Below, in pieces: positions 6,951 to 10,280 of a DNA stretch of 10,280 nt. Source of the DNA: Myxococcales bacterium (GTDB lineage: Bacteria; Myxococcota; Bradymonadia; REDH01); NCBI GenBank assembly GCA_018970625.1, contig JAGWVZ010000083.1:1-10280 (forward strand), read 5' to 3'. Under the pieces are notes generated by a model. That model worked only from the letters and a program-made list of their open reading frames with translations. It was not told the origin of the DNA and did no database searches. Every line of letters starts with the position of its first letter. Position 1 is the stretch's first letter. The position numbers and the translations under genes are program-made.

Positions 6951-9900
6951 GGTGATTCTGGCAGGCAGTGCATCAGGTCTCGCGCCATTGCGAGAGCCGA
7001 CCCGAGCATATCTGTTGACTCGGCCCCCTTCAAGTGCCGCACCACGACCATGCCGGGACGGAACTCCCACTTGCCGCGTTGCGCTTCCATGAGCGCGATG
7101 AGCTTGTCAGGCAGTACGCCAGTGGTCGGCTGCAGTTCCACCACCATCGCTTTGGGGCCGCCTTCGATTCGGTTGGCGCCCAGCCGCTTCATGGTGAGCT
7201 TGAGCGAGACGATGTCGCGAAGTCCGGTGACAGCGAGCGGTGCACGACCATAGCGATCTTCGATTTCTCCATGAATATCGAACAGTTGGTCGTTTGATTC
7301 GGCGAGGCTGAATCGCTTGTAGAACGCCAGACGTTGGCTGACGTCTTCGATGTAATCGTCGGGAATGAACGCTGCGACAGGGATCTTCACCTCGGGCTCA
7401 AACCTGGCCTCGACTTCTTCTCCCTTGAGTTCCGCCACGGCCTCCTCAAGCAGCTCGCTGAACAGTTCAAAGCCAATGCTCTCGATATGACCGGACTGAT
7501 CACGCCCGAGCACGTTGCCAGCGCCGCGCAGGTCCAGGTCCTGATGCGCGATCTGCAGGCCGGAGCCCAGATCCGAGTGCTCCTGAATCACGTCCAGACG
7601 TCGCCGTGCGTCCTCGGTGAGCTTTCGCGGGTCTGCCACCAGCAGGTAGCAGAACGCTCGTTCGCTGCCGCGGCCCACGCGACCGCGGAGCTGGTGTAGC
7701 TGCGACAAACCGAAGTTCTGCGCCTCATTGATGAAGATCGTGTTCGCGCTGGCTACATCCAGGCCAGACTCGACGATCGTCGTGCTCACCAGCACGTGAC
7801 CTTCGCGGTTCAGAAACCGCATCATGACGTCTTCGAGCTCGACGTCCCGCATCTGTGCATGTGCGACCAGCACCTTCGCCTCGGGCACCATCTGCGCGAT
7901 GCGATCGGCAACGTTGAAGATGGTCTCGACGCGGTTGTGTACGAAGAACACCTGACCACCGCGCTGGATCTCATTCAGAATGGCCTCTCGAACCACCGAC
8001 TCTGTGAACTTCGCCAGGTGCGTTCGCACCGCCAGCCGACCAGCAGGTGGCGTCGTGATCATGGACAGGTCCCGAATGCCGAGCAGCGACATCTCCAGCG
8101 TACGCGGGATCGGCGTGGCAGACATGGTCAGCACGTCCACCGTGGCCCTGAACTGCTTCAGGCGTTCCTTGTGTTGCACACCAAAGCGCTGCTCCTCGTC
8201 GATCACCAACAGTCCAAGGTCCCGGAATTCAAGGTCTTTCGATAACAGCTTGTGGGTTCCGATCAGCACGTCCACCTTGCCGGCCCGTGTGGCGTCCATG
8301 ATCTCGCGGGTCTCGGCGGTGGTGCGAAAACGCGACACGCACTCCACACGTGCGCCGCTCATCGACAGCCGCTCGCGAAAGCTCTTCAGATGCTGTTCGG
8401 CGAGTACGGTCGTTGGCACCAGAACCGCCACCTGTTTGCCGTCCACCACGGCCTTGAACGCGGCGCGAATGGCCACCTCGGTCTTGCCGAATCCGACGTC
8501 CCCACACAGCAGGCGGTCCATGGGGCGCGATGACATCATGTCGTCCAGCACCTCTTCAATGGCCTGTAGCTGCCCCGAGGTTTCTTCGTAGGGGAACCGC
8601 GCCTCGAACTCATGATACATCGCGTCGGGAGCCGAGAAGGCAAAGCCGACCCGCGTCTTTCGCTCTGCCTGTATCTGAAGCAGTTCCTGAGCAATATCAG
8701 CAAGTTGCCGCTTGACCTTCTCTTTCGTTCGGTCCCACGAAACCCCACCCAGCTTGTCGAATCGGGTGAAGGTGGCCGAGCCCGTGTACTTCTGTACACG
8801 CGCGAGCCGATAAACGGGGAGGTAGAGTTTGTCGTTTTCGGCGTACTGCAGCACGAGAAAGTCGGCTTCGTAGCCACCGACATCCATGCGCTCCAGGCCC
8901 AGATACCGCCCAATACCGTGGTCCACATGAACGATCAGGTCGTTCGGTTGCAGCTCGCGGAAGTTGGCGATTGACGTGCTTTCGTGAGCCACTTCGCGCG
9001 CGGGTTTTCGACCGCTCCGGCCCAGCAGTTCGCCGTCGGTCACAAGGGCTATGCCGCGCGCGGGGCTTCGAAACCCGGTCCGAAGGTCGCCGACGACAAT
9101 CTCGAAGTGCGTCGCCGGAGGGACCGCCGCCCTGCGAAGGTCGGGTGTTTCGCGCACCTGCCGAATGGGCGCATGGTGGTCCTCGAATACCCGCGCGATT
9201 CGGTCGGCCGAGCCGCGGCTGCCTGCGACCACCACAATCCGGCCATACACCTCACGCCAGTCGTTCAGTGCACCGACAAGGCTCCGGATCGCGCTCTCCT
9301 CGCCGCCCTTGTTTTTGCGAATCCGGACGATATCCTGATTGTCGAGCGCGGGATATCGGAAGACCGGCGCTCCGGGTTCATCGAGCGCGAGGCGTCCGGC
9401 GACAATGCGCGTGGGATGTGAGGTCCACGTGGCGGTCAGCGCGTCTTCAACGACAAAGAACTCCTCGACCCGGAAGCAGGCTTTGCCGGTTGCGATCTCG
9501 CGTTCGTATTCCAGTCGTCGGGCATCCAGATACGACTGTAGCTCTGCCTCCAGTCGGTCGGGTTCGACGATCACCATCACGGCGTCGGCGGGAATCTGGT
9601 CGGCGAGCGGTTGCAGGGCGGGCGCGAGGGCTGGCAGGTACCCTTCGATTCCAAAGAAGCGTGTCTTTTCGCCGAGGTCGCGCAGGACGGCTGACAGGCG
9701 ACTGGACGGAATCTGAAGCTGGCCACCCAGCATGCCGAGGCGGTCGCGCGCAATGGCCAGTGTCTCGTCCGTAATCAGCTCTTCGCGCACCGGGATAATA
9801 CGAAATTCCTCAATGATTTCAGCACCGCGCTGTGAATCCGGGTCAAACCAGCGCATGCTCTCAATCATGTCGCCGTAGAACTCGATTCGCACAGGGCGGT

Positions 9901-10280
9901 CGGCCGAAGGGCTGAAGATGTCCACCCGGTCGCCGCGCATGCTGAAGGTTCCAACATCCTCGACCAGCGGCACAGCGCTGTATCCCGCGCCGAGCAGCAG
10001 TTGCCTCAGGTGGTCGTGGTTGACCTCGTCGAGCGTGCGCAGCGTGCGGCGACTGCCCTCGGCCAGAGGGTGCGGCATGAGCTTGCGCGCCCAGGCAACC
10101 ACCGAGGCGATCAGAATATCCTCGTTCCCCAGACTTTCGGCGGCGGTCGCGGCGAGCATGCGTTCTGCGACGACGTTGCGGTCCGGCGTGACGTCTCCGA
10201 ATGGCGATACGTCGGGCGGCGGCAGCAGGATGGCGTGGCGGCCGGCACCAGCAAACGTCGAAAATGACTCGTGCAGGGTG
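6947..10280 (-). CDS. mfd: Transcription-repair coupling factor Mfd, 5' end beyond the window
   Basis: Mfd binds RNA polymerase stalled at DNA damage, pushes it off with its ATP-driven translocase and recruits UvrA. The minus-strand frame is open to the right edge, giving at least 1110 residues. The first visible ones, including LLPPPDVSPFGDV and RNVVAERM, match the region near residue 80 of other Mfd proteins, so about 70-80 residues are missing. Methionine at 10159 is internal, not the start. Numbered from that methionine, the features are: UvrB-like region with RGDRVDIFSPS (75-85); RNA polymerase-interacting domain with HVDHGIGRYLGL (411-422); Walker A GDVGFGKT (553-560, bases 8480-8503); DEEQ box (654-657, bases 8189-8200); SATPIPRTLEM (680-690); RGRVGR (825-830, bases 7670-7687); the TRG-like stretch QDLDLRGAGN (873-882); and a C-terminal D7 domain to 1070. 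The TRCF motifs distinguish it from RecG. It is the first visible gene of the cassette. Confidence 0.98.
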   Translation of the reverse strand, partial: TLHESFSTFAGAGRHAILLPPPDVSPFGDVTPDRNVVAERMLAATAAESLGNEDILIASVVAWARKLMPHPLAEGSRRTLRTLDEVNHDHLRQLLLGAGYSAVPLVEDVGTFSMRGDRVDIFSPSADRPVRIEFYGDMIESMRWFDPDSQRGAEIIEEFRIIPVREELITDETLAIARDRLGMLGGQLQIPSSRLSAVLRDLGEKTRFFGIEGYLPALAPALQPLADQIPADAVMVIVEPDRLEAELQSYLDARRLEYEREIATGKACFRVEEFFVVEDALTATWTSHPTRIVAGRLALDEPGAPVFRYPALDNQDIVRIRKNKGGEESAIRSLVGALNDWREVYGRIVVVAGSRGSADRIARVFEDHHAPIRQVRETPDLRRAAVPPATHFEIVVGDLRTGFRSPARGIALVTDGELLGRSGRKPAREVAHESTSIANFRELQPNDLIVHVDHGIGRYLGLERMDVGGYEADFLVLQYAENDKLYLPVYRLARVQKYTGSATFTRFDKLGGVSWDRTKEKVKRQLADIAQELLQIQAERKTRVGFAFSAPDAMYHEFEARFPYEETSGQLQAIEEVLDDMMSSRPMDRLLCGDVGFGKTEVAIRAAFKAVVDGKQVAVLVPTTVLAEQHLKSFRERLSMSGARVECVSRFRTTAETREIMDATRAGKVDVLIGTHKLLSKDLEFRDLGLLVIDEEQRFGVQHKERLKQFRATVDVLTMSATPIPRTLEMSLLGIRDLSMITTPPAGRLAVRTHLAKFTESVVREAILNEIQRGGQVFFVHNRVETIFNVADRIAQMVPEAKVLVAHAQMRDVELEDVMMRFLNREGHVLVSTTIVESGLDVASANTIFINEAQNFGLSQLHQLRGRVGRGSERAFCYLLVADPRKLTEDARRRLDVIQEHSDLGSGLQIAHQDLDLRGAGNVLGRDQSGHIESIGFELFSELLEEAVAELKGEEVEARFEPEVKIPVAAFIPDDYIEDVSQRLAFYKRFSLAESNDQLFDIHGEIEDRYGRAPLAVTGLRDIVSLKLTMKRLGANRIEGGPKAMVVELQPTTGVLPDKLIALMEAQRGKWEFRPGMVVVRHLKGAESTDMLGSALAMARDLMHCLPESP

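Noticed and set aside
6951..7070. N-terminal extension of the parvulin-like lipoprotein to an upstream start at 7070
   Set aside because: The extension lies over the mfd C-terminus, is Arg/Gly-rich, and would bury the clean lipoprotein signal that begins at 6950.
8971..9774. Plus-strand open frame (267 codons) opposite mfd
   Set aside because: It is an arginine-rich reading antisense to conserved Mfd sequence, a typical GC-rich shadow.

Overview
The window is a GC-rich stretch of a Gram-negative bacterial chromosome. Gram-negative identity is inferred from two lipoprotein signals, a SurA-type periplasmic chaperone and the surA-pdxA gene order. The layout mfd, parvulin-like lipoprotein, SurA-like protein, pdxA, together with a bacterial TMEM43-family membrane protein, makes me favour a delta-proteobacterial lineage such as Myxococcota or Bradymonadota. 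That placement is an inference; no rRNA or other taxonomic marker is present. I see no mobile element, CRISPR array, tRNA, rRNA or attachment site.

Left part (1-3657, plus strand): three genes. The first is a putative lipoprotein with the repeated blade signature of phytase-like / SdiA-regulated beta-propellers. The second is a protein of unknown function that may belong to the papain-like BtrH_N/C39-like cysteine hydrolase group. The third is a TMEM43-family membrane protein with one N-terminal and about three C-terminal membrane segments. The last two genes are nearly contiguous and probably co-transcribed. The first is separated from them by about 215 bases in which I see no clear element.

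Right part (3731-10280, minus strand): a tight four-gene cassette read from right to left. It contains mfd (transcription-repair coupling factor, its 5' end beyond the right edge), a parvulin-like lipoprotein, a SurA-like peptidyl-prolyl isomerase/chaperone and pdxA (vitamin B6 biosynthesis). Neighbouring genes overlap by 4, 4 and 1 bases, which suggests one transcript with translational coupling. The surA-pdxA adjacency matches the Escherichia coli operon. The two chaperone genes probably act together on outer-membrane or exported proteins, one anchored by lipid and one soluble. Mfd and PdxA have no direct functional link to them.

The two blocks converge on a 73-base gap at 3658-3730 that holds a perfect 12-base palindrome but no convincing terminator. 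Most of the window is conserved housekeeping content. The least understood part is the plus-strand trio, especially the cysteine-hydrolase-like gene next to the TMEM43-family gene. I found no strong evidence for a new multi-gene system.
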